Below, piece by piece: positions 46,701-53,701 of a stretch of 64,000 nucleotides of DNA. The stretch is from Progne subis subis (lineage: Eukaryota; Chordata; Aves; Passeriformes; Hirundinidae). Positions within the stretch are counted from its first letter, which is position 1, and the number at the start of each line of letters is the position of its first letter. The position numbers and the translations under genes were made by a program. Under the pieces are notes generated by a model. It saw nothing but the letters and a program-made list of their open reading frames with translations, was not told the DNA's origin and ran no database searches. The stretch spans positions 248,001 to 312,000 of the forward strand of contig JAKJHU010000181.1 in NCBI GenBank assembly GCA_022316685.1, written 5' to 3'.

Positions 46701-49437
46701 CTCCCCACGCCTGTCCTCATACTAAGAGGATGTGAAACGAGCGGCAGAAAAGGCAAGAGGAAGGAAAAGGAGAGAGGACATTGCAAAGACCTCACGTAAC
46801 TCCGGCTGCTACGTGAGGCTGTCACACCGCCCAGGGGCCCAGACACCCGGGGAAGCCCTCACTCCACAGTGATGTCCTGAGCCAGGGGTCTGCTGCCCCC
46901 AGGCCTGCCCAGCTCCACAGCCACGTGTCACAACAGCTGAGGAGACAATGGCAGTGAGATAAGGCCACCATGCCCAGCCACAGGGAGACAAACCAACACC
47001 ACTTGGAAACACCACTAAAAAATAAAAGCCGGTTAAGAAAAGCAAGCACCTGGTCAGAGTCGGGAATGGCCCCAGATGCCACCCGCACTGGCTCCCAGGG
47101 GTGACATCCCAGCCCCTGCAGCAGTGACACAGGTTCAACAAGCAGCAACAGGCAGCACGCAGCTCCTCGCCCCTGGAGCACCTCCATCGCTGCTGCTGGA
47201 CACTGCAATGGCTGCAAGGGCTCACGCAACACATCAGACCTGGAGCTGTCACACACGTGGGAAGAGCCAGCCCAGATCCCACCCAGCACCAGGGCCCTGC
47301 AGGATCAGTCGGAGGCACCACAGCCTGAAGCACCTGCACAGCCACCGAAGTCACTCCCACTGCAGGAGAAGGGTGCACAGAGGGCCGAGCATCCCAGCCA
47401 GGCAGGGGACACCCCTTCCCAGCCTCCCATGCCCCAGACCCTCCCCAGAGCGCCCTGGGGATGTCCCCCGTGCCACACGTGCCAGGGAGGTGGCGGCAGA
47501 GCAGGCAGGGCGCCTGGGCACTGATTTGCTCTCCAGCAGAATCAGCATTATTCCTGTCCCTGCAGCCTGGGCACCGCAGGAACTCCCCCCAGGCCCCGCG
47601 CAGGAATTAAGGGCTAATCCAGGAACACATTCAATAGAAGCTACAAAACAATTCAGCCATAAAAACATCCTTATCTCCCGAGGCCAGCGAGCGTTCTTCC
47701 TGCTCGGTGCGGCCACGGCCAGGAGCCCACCACGAGCCACCAGCCCATGGGGCTCACAGCACACCCCAAAATACCTGCACACAGTGTGCCCAGGGCAAGA
47801 GCACAGCCCTCACCTCAGCCAGGGTGCTACAAGCTAACTGACTAAGCCCAGAGAGGCCTTGGCACCCAGCAGTTCAGTCCCAAAATGTATTTTCTGGGAT
47901 GAGTAACGCTGTAGGATTTTTTCTGGGATAAAATGAATGCTACAGGCAGGGCCAGGCACTGCTGCCTTCAGCAAATGTTCCACAGCAGAACACAGCTCAG
48001 ACCTGCAGAGTCATAAACGCGCCCACAGCTGTCAGGTTTGAGATTCTTTTAGCCCCAAATGCCAAGAATCGGTACAATGGGAGTCCCTGTAAGCCAGATG
48101 TTGGCAGCTGCTACTTCAGCACAGAGGGATTACACCCATGGGGCTGGGTGTGAGATCGGAAGGGGAGGGAGCAAGAATCAGCCCCTGTGGGGATGGACAG
48201 GGAAGGGATGGAGCATCACCTGCCCACGCACCCTGGGGTGACCTCGCTGTCCCACAGCCCCCACAGTGACCCTGGCCCGGCTGGTTCATGGCAGGTGATG
48301 CTGCACCTGTGTTTGTGATGTGCCCCTGTCACCCCGTGGCACAGACAGGTGACCACGCTGCTGCCAACGTGCTGGGTGCAGGCACCACCCTGGATGGGGA
48401 AGCACCCTGTGATTTGGGCCAAAGAGACTTAAACACAGACAAAACCCATGAGGGAACAGCAGAAACAGAGCCGCAGCTCGGGGAGCAGCACACCCAGCAC
48501 AGCACCCCGAGGGCACAGCCCACCCAACGCTGGCAGCGGTAGCCATGGGGTGTCCCCAACCCTGGCCGTGGGGACAGGAGCCAGCCCAGCCTGGGCACGG
48601 GGGAGGAGCGGGACACTGCCAGCCACGGGTGAGGGTCTCCCCAGCCCCTGCACGGCTGAATCCCCCTCCCACCCGGACCCCTCGTCACTGGTTGGCAGCT
48701 TTGCAACCACCTCCCCTTCCCCGTGGAGAGGGAGAGGACAGCACTGGAGGGGTCAGCCCGGGCAGAGGCACGGCGGGGGCTGCGGGCATCGCCCACCCTG
48801 AGCAGAGAGCACAAACCGGAGCGGGGGCGAGGCACCAACCCACCAGCCCAGAAAACCACTCCCAAAGGATGCGACCCTCAAGGGCCACGCACCGGGACCT
48901 GGTGGACCAGGACCAGAACCACACACATCCCACTGGATCATGGCCACGCACATCCTGATGGACCAGGACCGGAACCCCGCGCATCCCCATGGACCCACCC
49001 TGATGCACCACACGTGTTTAGACGGACTAGGGAGGGCAAGGCCCGTGCATGTGCTGATGGTCCAGAGCCAGGGGCACACACATCCCATGGAGCACGGCCC
49101 GGCGCATCCCGGCGCACCGCGCACGTCCCGCTGGACCAGGAGCAGGACCAGGCACGTCCCCACGGCCCGGCCACGGCACAGCACGCGGGGGGGACACGGG
49201 TGGGCGCAGGTGGTCCCGGATGGAGGAGCCCCCGTGCCGGGGGCGGGCGGGGGTCGCGGGGCCGCCCCCAGCCCCGCACTTACTCTTGAGGGCGGCGACG
49301 AGAGACTTCCCGTCCTTGATGAGCTCCTTGATGAACTTGTTGGTCTTGTCCAGCTCGGCCTCGTGGGAGCGCAGCCGCTCCCGGAACTGCGGACTGTCCA
49401 GGCAGCACTCGCTGAACTCCAGCGCCGGCAGCCCCAT
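1671..49437 (-). CDS. ARHGAP26: ARHGAP26 (GRAF1), exons 1-12 of a longer gene
   Basis: Rho GTPase-activating protein 26, a membrane-shaping scaffold that stimulates GTP hydrolysis by RhoA and Cdc42 and acts in clathrin-independent endocytosis (family knowledge). Twelve spliced exons give about 381 residues: BAR domain about 1-235 (exons 1-7 and the start of exon 8), PH domain about 265-369 (exons 8-11), then a linker (exon 12). The protein begins [16 protein letters not shown], matching GRAF1 better than paralogues ARHGAP10, ARHGAP42 or OPHN1, which I recall as diverging in this N-terminus. Typical segments include [20 protein letters not shown] (exon 1), [13 protein letters not shown] (exon 4), [14 protein letters not shown] (exon 7), [15 protein letters not shown] (exon 8) and the PH-domain tryptophan in [10 protein letters not shown] (exon 11). 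All 12 donors are GT and the 11 acceptors in the window are AG. Exon lengths 154, 97, 62, 72, 102, 111, 105, 130, 101, 95, 79 and 37 keep one frame only if one base of exon 2 is ignored. RhoGAP and SH3 exons are off the left edge. Confidence 0.95.
1970..2036 (+). mobile_element. CR1 LINE 3' end fragment
   Basis: Typical CR1 tail words: GGTTGGACTAGATGACCTTT, AGGTCCCTTCC and CCATGATTCTATGA. Heavily 5'-truncated, as is usual. Confidence 0.85.
3657..3745 (+). mobile_element. CR1 LINE 3' fragment, diverged
   Basis: GGAGCAGCCCGGCGTGGTGG, GGAGGTGTCCGTGCCCATGG and GATCCTTCCAACCTAAACCA follow the order of the CR1 3' end. Confidence 0.7.
7849..7885. repeat. CTTC microsatellite
   Basis: About eight uninterrupted CTTC (TTCC) units in intron 11, likely polymorphic. 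Confidence 0.97.
9349..9715. repeat. 18-bp minisatellite
   Basis: About 20 imperfect copies of CTGCTCCTGATCCCAGCC, with shorter 12-bp variants (CTGATCCTGCTC). Because the unit is a multiple of three and stop-free on the minus strand, it opens frames reading RSRAGI, GSGAGL or DQEQGW repeats; these are not proteins. Intron 11. Confidence 0.97.
12430..13522. repeat. 50-bp higher-order minisatellite, about 1.1 kb
   Basis: Alternating 30-bp (AGAGCCCTGCAGTGCCCGGG plus ACAGATCCAC or ACAGAGCCGC) and 20-bp (AGAGCCCAGGGCAGCTCCGC and variants) blocks. Copies differ at a few diagnostic bases, giving a higher-order pattern. No stop codon occurs in most frames on either strand, so several overlapping frames of 320-480 codons appear; they rotate through the same short peptides and are not genes. 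Intron 11. Confidence 0.97.
13562..13576 (-). promoter_or_regulatory. CTCF-type motif
   Basis: On the minus strand CCACTAGATGGCAGC fits the CTCF core consensus NCANNAGRNGGCRSY at every position. It lies about 40 bases beyond the 50-bp minisatellite. Confidence 0.5.
13680..13890 (-). mobile_element. CR1 LINE fragment, antisense
   Basis: ACTCCAGGGATGGGGATCCA, CTGGGCACTTCCAGTGCCTG and AAATTCCTGCTGCTGTCC correspond to the reverse complement of the CR1 3' coding end and UTR. It starts about 160 bases from the 50-bp minisatellite. Confidence 0.7.
15582..15715 (-). mobile_element. CR1 LINE 3' fragment, antisense
   Basis: Begins GAGAATCACGGAATGGTTTA, the reverse complement of the CR1 terminus, and continues with the usual CCACTACACCAGGTTG and GATGGGGCAACCACAGCTTC. 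Confidence 0.85.
16982..17060 (-). CDS. ARHGAP26: ARHGAP26 exon 11
   Basis: Residues 343-369, last PH strand and C-terminal helix, 79 nt. Acceptor CTCCCGCAG, donor GTGAGCA. It encodes [20 protein letters not shown] followed by MDGREP. The invariant PH-helix tryptophan is present. Third positions are strongly GC-rich. Confidence 0.97.
17380..17462. repeat. 14-bp tandem repeat
   Basis: Six imperfect copies of AAGGTGACCCAGGA within intron 10, about 320 bases from the acceptor of exon 11. Confidence 0.9.
21235..21415 (+). mobile_element. CR1 LINE 3' fragment
   Basis: TTGGAGTGCCCAGGGAAGGA, GGTGGCACTCAGTGCTCGGG and a diverged terminal CCTCAGTGACTCCGGGGCTC match the CR1 3' end order. Confidence 0.75.
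21893..22024 (+). mobile_element. CR1 LINE 3' fragment
   Basis: GGAGCAACCTGTTTTAGTGG, GGTGTCCCTGCCCATGGCAG and the terminal ATTCTGGGATTCTGTGAC are recognisable. Confidence 0.85.
22847..22868. repeat. A homopolymer
   Basis: About 22 consecutive A in intron 10, without a recognisable retrotransposed body upstream. Confidence 0.95.
23840..23934 (-). CDS. ARHGAP26: ARHGAP26 exon 10
   Basis: Residues 312-343, PH domain, 95 nt. Acceptor TCCTCTCAG, donor GTGAGTG. It encodes [20 protein letters not shown] and [11 protein letters not shown], and ends in phase 2. Confidence 0.97.
24683..24990 (-). mobile_element. CR1 LINE fragment, antisense
   Basis: TTGGAAAAGACCTCTAAGAT followed by CACAACTGCATGTCC and similar words, a common CR1 subfamily 3' end in reverse orientation. 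Confidence 0.75.
25998..26145 (-). mobile_element. CR1 LINE 3' fragment, antisense
   Basis: ATCATCACAGAATGGTCTGG, GACACTTCCGCTCCACCAGG and CCCAGCCTGGCCTTGGACGA follow the reverse-complement CR1 order. Confidence 0.85.
26461..26561 (-). CDS. ARHGAP26: ARHGAP26 exon 9
   Basis: Residues 278-311, PH domain, 101 nt. Acceptor CTCTGCAG, donor GTGAGTG. It encodes [19 protein letters not shown] and then [11 protein letters not shown], the conserved core PH strands. Confidence 0.97.
26562..26893 (-). other. ARHGAP26 intron 8
   Basis: A 332-base intron containing an 11-bp tandem repeat (GAAATCCCACA type) at 26717-26772 and nothing else notable. Confidence 0.85.
26717..26772. repeat. 11-bp tandem repeat
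   Basis: Five copies of GAAATCCCACA with small variations, inside the 332-base intron 8. Confidence 0.9.
26894..27023 (-). CDS. ARHGAP26: ARHGAP26 exon 8
   Basis: Residues 235-278, the BAR-PH junction and first PH strand, 43 codons plus one base. Acceptor TTTGCAG, donor GTAGGTG. It contains [20 protein letters not shown] and [14 protein letters not shown]. Confidence 0.97.
27225..27541 (+). mobile_element. CR1 LINE 3' end, best preserved copy
   Basis: A long copy in intron 7: GAAACTAAAAGAGGAGAGGT, AAATTCTTCCCTGTGAGGGT, CCCAGAGCAGCTGTGGCTTC, GCAGCCTGGGACAGTGGGAG, then CTAACCCAAACCAGTCTGGG and ATTCTTTGATT at the end. Confidence 0.92.
27598..27668. repeat. 17-bp tandem repeat at the exon 7 donor
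   Basis: About four copies of ACACCCTGGACACGGGG with variants, ending within about six bases of the exon 7 splice donor (gene orientation: immediately inside intron 7). Confidence 0.85.
27674..27778 (-). CDS. ARHGAP26: ARHGAP26 exon 7
   Basis: Residues 200-234, end of the BAR domain, 35 codons. Acceptor CCAACACAG, donor GTGAGTG. It contains [18 protein letters not shown] and [10 protein letters not shown] short GC-rich tandem repeat starts within a few bases of the donor on the intron side. Confidence 0.97.
28019..28129 (-). CDS. ARHGAP26: ARHGAP26 exon 6
   Basis: Residues 163-199, BAR domain, 37 codons. Acceptor CCCTGCAG, donor GTAAGTG. It contains [20 protein letters not shown] and [16 protein letters not shown], both highly conserved in GRAF proteins. 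Confidence 0.97.
28652..28666 (+). promoter_or_regulatory. CTCF-type motif
   Basis: CCAGCAGATGGCACC fits NCANNAGRNGGCRSY. It lies about 25 bases before the 52-bp minisatellite of intron 5. Confidence 0.4.
28692..28955. repeat. 52-bp minisatellite
   Basis: Five nearly identical 52-bp copies beginning CTGCCCGGCACCCTGCCACC and ending CACCCCAACAAAACC. Copies differ mainly by ACACCTCCC versus ACACATCCC. Degenerate copies (GAACACATCCCAACAGAATC) continue to about 29.1 kb. Intron 5. Confidence 0.95.
30061..30162 (-). CDS. ARHGAP26: ARHGAP26 exon 5
   Basis: Residues 129-162, BAR domain, 34 codons. Acceptor TTTTGTAG, donor GTGAGAG. It contains [15 protein letters not shown] and [14 protein letters not shown], the basic and charged middle of the BAR coiled coil. 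Confidence 0.97.
30163..31223 (-). other. ARHGAP26 intron 4
   Basis: A 1.06-kb GC-rich intron with no recognisable repeat or exon. Intron 3 (31296-31609, 314 bases) is likewise plain. Confidence 0.85.
31224..31295 (-). CDS. ARHGAP26: ARHGAP26 exon 4
   Basis: Residues 105-128, BAR domain, exactly 24 codons ([15 protein letters not shown] through GAAK). Acceptor GCCCCCAG, donor GTAACC. Both ends are in phase 0. Confidence 0.97.
31610..31671 (-). CDS. ARHGAP26: ARHGAP26 exon 3
   Basis: Residues 84-104, BAR domain, 62 nt. Acceptor CCTTCCAG, donor GTACGG. The translation [20 protein letters not shown] is near-identical to GRAF1; I recall an Arg at the second position in mammals. The exon restores phase 0. 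Confidence 0.96.
31672..32582 (-). other. ARHGAP26 intron 2
   Basis: A 0.9-kb intron. A G-rich run near 31757-31779 (GGGCGGGGGGGTTGGGGG) could form a G-quadruplex. Nothing else was recognised. Confidence 0.8.
32583..32679 (-). CDS. ARHGAP26: ARHGAP26 exon 2, with a one-base frame break
   Basis: Residues 52-83 of the BAR domain. The acceptor CCCAG precedes ACCTGTCGG, and the exon ends at ...GACGAGATCTGCATCG before the donor GTGAGTCC. The frame entered from exon 1 reads [12 protein letters not shown] and then SQRV and a TAA stop at 32632-32630. The frame leaving the exon reads [20 protein letters not shown]. The two join perfectly if one base near 32644 is removed, giving the expected 96 nt instead of 97. 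Sequencing or assembly error and a real null allele cannot be told apart here. Confidence 0.93.
32993..33007 (+). promoter_or_regulatory. CTCF-type motif
   Basis: CCAGGAGATGGCACC fits NCANNAGRNGGCRSY. It lies in intron 1, about 310 bases upstream of exon 2 in gene orientation. Confidence 0.4.
39715..39960 (+). mobile_element. CR1 LINE 3' end
   Basis: GGTTCAGGTTGGGCTTCAGG, GGGGTGGTGGAGCCCTCACG and the terminus ATCACTGTGTAATTCTGTGA mark a CR1 copy in intron 1. Confidence 0.88.
40750..40945 (-). mobile_element. CR1 LINE fragment, antisense
   Basis: Begins near CATGGAATAGTTTAGGTGGG; further words TGCCCTGGGCAGCCTGTGCC and TGACCACCCTTTCCAGGAAG are CR1 reverse-complement sequence. Confidence 0.8.
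41195..41310 (-). mobile_element. CR1 LINE 3' fragment, antisense
   Basis: CATGGAATCCCAGACTGCTT, TAAAGCTCATCCCATTCCAG and CACTGTCCCAGGCTGCTCCA mark a reverse-oriented CR1 tail. Confidence 0.85.
41640..41960. promoter_or_regulatory. CpG cluster in intron 1
   Basis: A local rise in CpG (GTCGCCGCCGGCACGG, CGTACGCG and others) within intron 1, with short GGGAAAACG repeats at its left. It could be an alternative promoter or enhancer, or chance in a GC-rich intron. Confidence 0.3.
41985..42070. repeat. CTGTCCCC-rich short tandem repeat
   Basis: CTGTCCCC, CTGTCCTC and similar words recur about eight times within 85 bases, next to the intron 1 CpG cluster. Confidence 0.7.
44810..44823 (+). promoter_or_regulatory. 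ISRE-type interferon response motif
   Basis: AGTTTCGCTTTCGC fits the full ISRE consensus AGTTTCNNTTTCNY, bound by ISGF3 or IRF proteins. It lies in a small CpG-rich patch of intron 1, about 4.6 kb downstream of the ARHGAP26 start codon. Function is inferred from the motif only. Confidence 0.5.
48895..49180. repeat. Degenerate tandem repeat beside exon 1
   Basis: Recurring words TGGACCAGGACC, ACACATCCC and CGCGCATCCC at irregular spacing of roughly 60 bases, within intron 1 just downstream of the exon 1 donor. It is an old, diverged minisatellite. Confidence 0.6.
49284..49437 (-). CDS. ARHGAP26: ARHGAP26 exon 1, start codon
   Basis: First coding exon, 51 codons plus one base, residues 1-51. 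The ATG at 49437-49435 has a strong context (A at -3, G at +4: GGCAGCATGG). It ends ...KSLVAALK plus A, followed by the donor GTAAGTG. It encodes the N-terminal segment and the start of BAR helix 1. The frame stays open upstream of the ATG within the CpG island, but the only start-like codon I found there is a GTG, so the family-conserved ATG is preferred. Confidence 0.96.
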
Positions 49438-49756
49438 GCTGCCGGGCACGGCGAGGGGAAAGCGCGCAAAAAATCCGCGGAAAACGCAAAACGGAAGGGC
49501 TTTTAGGGCGAGGCGCGCGGCCGCCGGCGCGGGCGGGCGGCGGGAGCGCGGTGCCGGGCCAGGCCGAGCCGAGCCGGGAGCGGGGCCGGGAGCGGGGCCG
49601 GGCGGAGCGGCGGGAGCGGAGCCGCGCCGGGGGCGGAGCTGCTGCCGCCGCTCTGGGGCCGCCGCCCGGGCCGGGCCCGCCCGGGACACGCCCCCCAGCC
49701 AGCGACCAACGGGAGCGCGCCGTTACCGCCCGTCCCCGCCCCCTCCTCCGGCTCGG

Positions 49757-49779
49757 CCAATCGGCTGCGGGGGCGGGGC
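49757..49779. promoter_or_regulatory. CCAAT box next to a GC box
   Basis: CCAAT in the context GGCCAATCGG (NF-Y type), followed eight bases later by GGGGGCGGGGC (Sp/KLF type). They lie about 320 bases upstream of the ARHGAP26 start codon, in the position expected for proximal promoter elements. Confidence 0.6.
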
Positions 49780-50899
49780 CGCTCCCTCCCCGCCGCTCCC
49801 GCACCTGGGCCGGCCCCGCCCCGGGCAGAGGCGGCTCCGCAGCGGCGGCCCCGGCCCGGCCCTGCCCCGGCCCCGCTCCTCCCCTGACCCGCTCCTTCCC
49901 TGCCCCGATCCTCCCCTGACCCTCCCCTGCCCCGCCGTGGGGAATCCCGCGCCCGGCCTGCGGGAGCGCCGCTCCGGCCCGCCCCGCGCCCCGCCGGGTG
50001 GTGGCTCGCACGTTTCTGCTCCCGTCGCACATCTGCGCGGGAGATTACCGCCTGGGCTTAGCGGCGTGATGTGAGAGAATAAAGCCGTAATCTCCTGCAA
50101 GGGCTGGAGGTGGAGCGGCACCAAACGAGGAGCTGCGGGGCCCTGTCCCGGCGCTGTGTCCCCGGGGCAGCATCGTCCCTCGGGCGATGGCTGTCGCCGC
50201 TTCCCTCCGTGGATGATGGATGTCGTCACTTCTCCCCCCAGACGATGGCTGTCGCCGCACACAGACCCGCTGGCCGCTCCCCACAGCCCGCTTCCTTCAG
50301 AGCACGCCGGGAATTTGGCCCGGGAGCAGCCGCTGGCTCCTCACCTCCTTCCCTCGCCTCCCAGGAGCGAACCGCAGCCGCACAAAAGCACTGCTGCTCC
50401 TCGCGGGTCCTGCGGCTGGATAAGGTGCACGGGGGCAGCTGAACGCCGGGAGCAGGGAACACCAGCGCCAGCCCCACGGATCTGAGCCAACCCGGTCCCA
50501 GCACGGACACCGGCACCGAGGCAGGAACGAAGCGCCCCAAAGCCCCCCCGGCTGGGACACGCAGGGACCGGCGGTGACCTCTCCCCGCCCCGGGCTGTGA
50601 GGAGCAGCCGCATTTGCGGATAATCCCCGGGTGGATGGAATTCCCCGTTTCCCCCCTCAGCCCCGAGCATTCCTGTCAGCTCAGCCGTGAAACGCCACCG
50701 GGGCCCGGGCCAGCGCCGTCCCGCCGGCTGCGGGAGGATGCTCCGCACAAAGCCCGGGCTCAGCCCACGCCTGATGCCAAAAAGTTCATCCACCTGTGCT
50801 TGCCAGCGCAGGAACCTGACACCAGCTCAACCTTTTGTCTCTGCTTTTTTTAATCCTCTAAAGCACGTTTCTCTGCATCCTCACACCACAGCCTAATTC

Positions 50900-51130
50900 A
50901 GGCTGAGTCACCGCCTTCAAATATGGCTTGTGAGCCACATTTTTTTGGATGAGGCCTCCTAATTATAAAAAAGGATGTAATACTAATTACATGCTTATCT
51001 TGTAGGCAGGATATAAAGTTTAATGAGCTGTCATTTACGCCATATGCACGCAGCCCCATAAAAGCATGAGATGTTATTATTTGGATTATGCTCCCTAATT
51101 CTACCCTGCACAAAGCCACAGGAGCACTAT
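50900..51130. promoter_or_regulatory. AT-rich enhancer-like block upstream of the promoter
   Basis: A sharp AT-rich island in GC-rich surroundings, without repeat signatures, holding several homeodomain-type cores (CTAATTATAA, ACTAATTACATGC, TTTAATGAGC, CCTAATTC) and GGATTATG. About 1.5 kb upstream of the ARHGAP26 start codon. The composition is that of a conserved non-coding element; conservation itself cannot be seen here. Confidence 0.35.
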
Positions 51131-51549
51131 TTTGGTTTTATCCTTCTCCATCACCGTTGTTCGTACTTAAAAGTGTTCCAGCATTTACTGCTACTAGGGA
51201 AGAACCTGTAACCAGATTTATAGGACACTGCCTTAGAGGATGAGAATATCTGGGGCTCGAAATTGAAATTTTTTTCAACACTTTTCCAGAATCACAGAAA
51301 AGGATTATGCTCAGACTGTCATTTTCTGATGAGGACAGAATCGAGGCCGTGCTAAGCTCTGCCACACTGGAAACACCACACATAGCCCTGGAACCGAGGC
51401 CTCAGGCAGGCAGTGAGGAATCTTCACCCTTTTTCTGGCTTCATTCACCAGAAGACACTCTGTTGTGTTTGAGCTCCAAACGTGGGAGCAGAGCAAGGCA
51501 GGGGAGGAATAGCCACGGACACATTTCAGCCCCATTTTCCTAGGATTGT

Positions 51550-51690
51550 GCATCCAAACTGCAAAAGAATATCACTGAATATCCTGAGCTGGGCGGGACC
51601 AACAGTAATCATCGAGCCCAGCTCATGGCCCTGCACAGCACACCCCAAGAGTCCCACCACATTCCTGAGAACGTTTATCACTGAAGGGAA
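51550..51690 (-). mobile_element. CR1 LINE fragment, antisense, diverged
   Basis: GAGCTGGGCGGGACC, ATCATCGAGCCCAGCTCATG and AGAGTCCCACCACATTCCTG match another CR1 subfamily tail in reverse orientation. Confidence 0.7.
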
Positions 51691-52224
51691 AAATAAGCAA
51701 ACAAACGCCCCAGACTTCCACATCCTCCTGCCTGTGGATAACAGCTTGCATCCCTCTGTAATCCCTGCCATATTTGCCTGCTTTGATTTATTGTTTTAAG
51801 CAGCTGGGTTGTCTCACCCCAAGTGAGCCAGGTCAGCTGGACGTGGTGTAGGGGCCCAGCAGCACCGCACAGAACGCTGGCCACTGAGAGCTCGTCCCAC
51901 TGGCCACAGCCAGTCCTGCTCCGAGCCTCTGCAGGGCTGTGCTCTCACATCCTTCCCACAGATGAAAGCTGTGGCTGCCCTGATCCCACACGCCCACCCC
52001 TGAGCCGTCCTTGACCACACATTAGCACATTCTCCCTCACTCACCAACCCACATCCCACAGCTCAGGGAACATCTGCAGGAAACCACTCCAGCATTAAAA
52101 TAAAAATTAAACTAAAAGAGCAGTTTCAACCTAGATTAGGGGACTTTGGATCGAATAACTGCTGGTGCGGGGGTGCGGGCTGCCACAGCCAAGCAGAAGG
52201 AAGAGGGAGACTGCCAGAGGGCAG

Positions 52225-52450
52225 GGATAGATGGGATTTTGGGAAAGAATCCTTCCCTGTGAGGGTGGTGAGGCCCTGGCACAGGGTGCCCAGAGCAGCT
52301 CTGGCTGTCCCTGGATCCCCAGCCCAAGGCCAGGCTGGACATTGGGGCTTGGAGCAGCCTGGGACAGTGGGAGGTGTCCCTGCCACGGCTCGGGGTCAAA
52401 ACTCGGTGATCTTTGAGGCCCTTTCCAACACAAACCAGTCTGGCACTGAG
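52225..52450 (+). mobile_element. CR1 LINE 3' end
   Basis: GAATCCTTCCCTGTGAGGGT, CACAGGGTGCCCAGAGCAGC, GGAGCAGCCTGGGACAGTGG and a terminal CAACACAAACCAGTCTGGCA. Confidence 0.88.
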
Positions 52451-53572
52451 TGCAATCAGCCCAGACCAGCCCCAGCCCTCTCCTGCCACCAGCAGGAGTT
52501 ATCTCTGGGTGGGTCACACAACCGGCTTGGTTGAAAAACAGCAATTCTTTCCAGAGTGAGCTTTCAGCTGGATCAGCTCCCTCCTCTGAGCACCGCATCC
52601 TCCCACCTCCACGTGGCCTCCATCCTCACGGCGGCCGCTTTGTCACCGGGTGCCCGTGACAGATCCACTGCTAACGCGGCACGAGGAGCCCCTTTTCCTC
52701 CGGGAGAGCTTTCTGCCGGTTAAATTCAGCCATTAGGGAAAGCTGGAGTGACGGCAGGAGCGGGAGGTGAGGAGCCAGCCCCAGCCCCGTCCCCAGCTCC
52801 GAGCCCCCGCTCCGGGCAGCTCGGAGCGGCACAGGGACCCCGGGCCTCGCTGAACCCCTCATCCCGTCACTGTCCTGCCGCGGGGACCTCGGCGCCTCCC
52901 CCAGCAGCGTTCCCACCACTGCGAAAAGCAGAGCTCGTGTTCCGGGGTGGAAAACCACCCACTGCTGCAGGTCTCGCAGCACCGGAGGCTTGGGCACTAA
53001 TGCATCTCGTTAAACACCAGGAGACAGCAGCAGGGCATCCTGGCTGCCAGAACGCAGGAGCTGCAGCAGAGGTTCCTCGGAATCGCCCTCAGGCAGCGAT
53101 GTTCAAGGTCCGTTTATTATGTGGCTGTGTATCACACTCGCGTCTTCCCTGCTCCCAGACTCTTTCTATCGGGAGAGACACAGATGAGGCATTGTGCACG
53201 GCAAAAAATGAAATGGATAATGCGCTGGACCACCATAATGAATCCCCTTGAATTCCCTGCTGTAAACCAAAGGGCAGGAATTGACCTGCTGTACTGACAA
53301 CCCTCCAAGAGATCTGATCCTTGACCTTGGACCTTTCGCTGGCTGTGAATACAACCCTAGGGCAGGCACCAAGGGCTTCCCCCTCTCCCAGACTATCCTG
53401 GAAATGTGCTGTGGGGATTTTCCTCTTTGCTACCTCTCCATGTGGCCGCAGCAAAGAGCCTCAGTGACACCTTCAGTGTGACAGTGCTCCCTCCACCGAG
53501 CACTCACCAGCTTTCCACATAACATGATTTTAGATATATATATTTCAGAGTGGAGCAGTACTTTTTCCTTAC

Positions 53573-53701
53573 TGCGTTGCACCTCTCACAGTCACACATG
53601 AATTTCCACCTACTCAATTCCTTTTTTTGCTTCCGCAGCTCACTCTTCTCCTGGCCCTCAGGCGGGTTTGCAGGGGTGGGTGAGACGAGACAGCTGAGCC
53701 T
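53573..53701 (-). other. Candidate orphan exon with a CxCxxC motif
   Basis: A 129-nt minus-strand segment, 43 codons in phase 0 at both ends, with acceptor CTCTGCAG and donor GTAAGG. It encodes SELRKQKKELSRWKFMCDC followed by ERCNA. The basic run followed by F-x-C-x-C-E-x-C resembles the post-SET cysteine cluster of SMYD-family methyltransferases, but only about 20 residues agree and no SET sequence is seen nearby. It may be chance, a decayed gene fragment, or an exon of an unseen gene. Confidence 0.2.

Larger units (their letters stand above)
32680..49283 (-). other. ARHGAP26 intron 1
   Basis: The 16.6-kb first intron. It holds CR1 fragments at 39.7-40.0, 40.75-40.95 and 41.2-41.3 kb, an AT-rich enhancer-like block at 40.04-40.29 kb, CpG clusters at 41.64-41.96 and 44.74-44.90 kb, an ISRE-type motif at 44.81 kb, and a degenerate tandem repeat at 48.9-49.18 kb. 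From 33 to 39.7 kb and from 45 to 48.9 kb I see only unremarkable GC-rich intron sequence. Confidence 0.8.
49080..50035 (-). promoter_or_regulatory. ARHGAP26: CpG-island promoter and 5' UTR of ARHGAP26
   Basis: Very CpG-dense block covering exon 1 and about 600 bases upstream of the ATG. It has many GC boxes, for example 49769-49779 (GGGGGCGGGGC), and a CCAAT box at 49757-49761 flanked by G/C, a good NF-Y site. No TATA box is evident. This is the usual TATA-less, CpG-island architecture of a broadly expressed gene. The transcription start cannot be fixed from sequence. Confidence 0.85.

Noticed and set aside
49438..49689. An N-terminal extension of ARHGAP26 upstream of the ATG at 49437
   Set aside because: The frame is open, but the apparent start at 49689 is GTG, and the conserved GRAF1 N-terminus begins at the ATG with a strong context.
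49280..50074. Long plus- and minus-strand frames in the promoter CpG island
   Set aside because: High GC content removes stop codons; only the frame beginning at 49437 matches a known protein.
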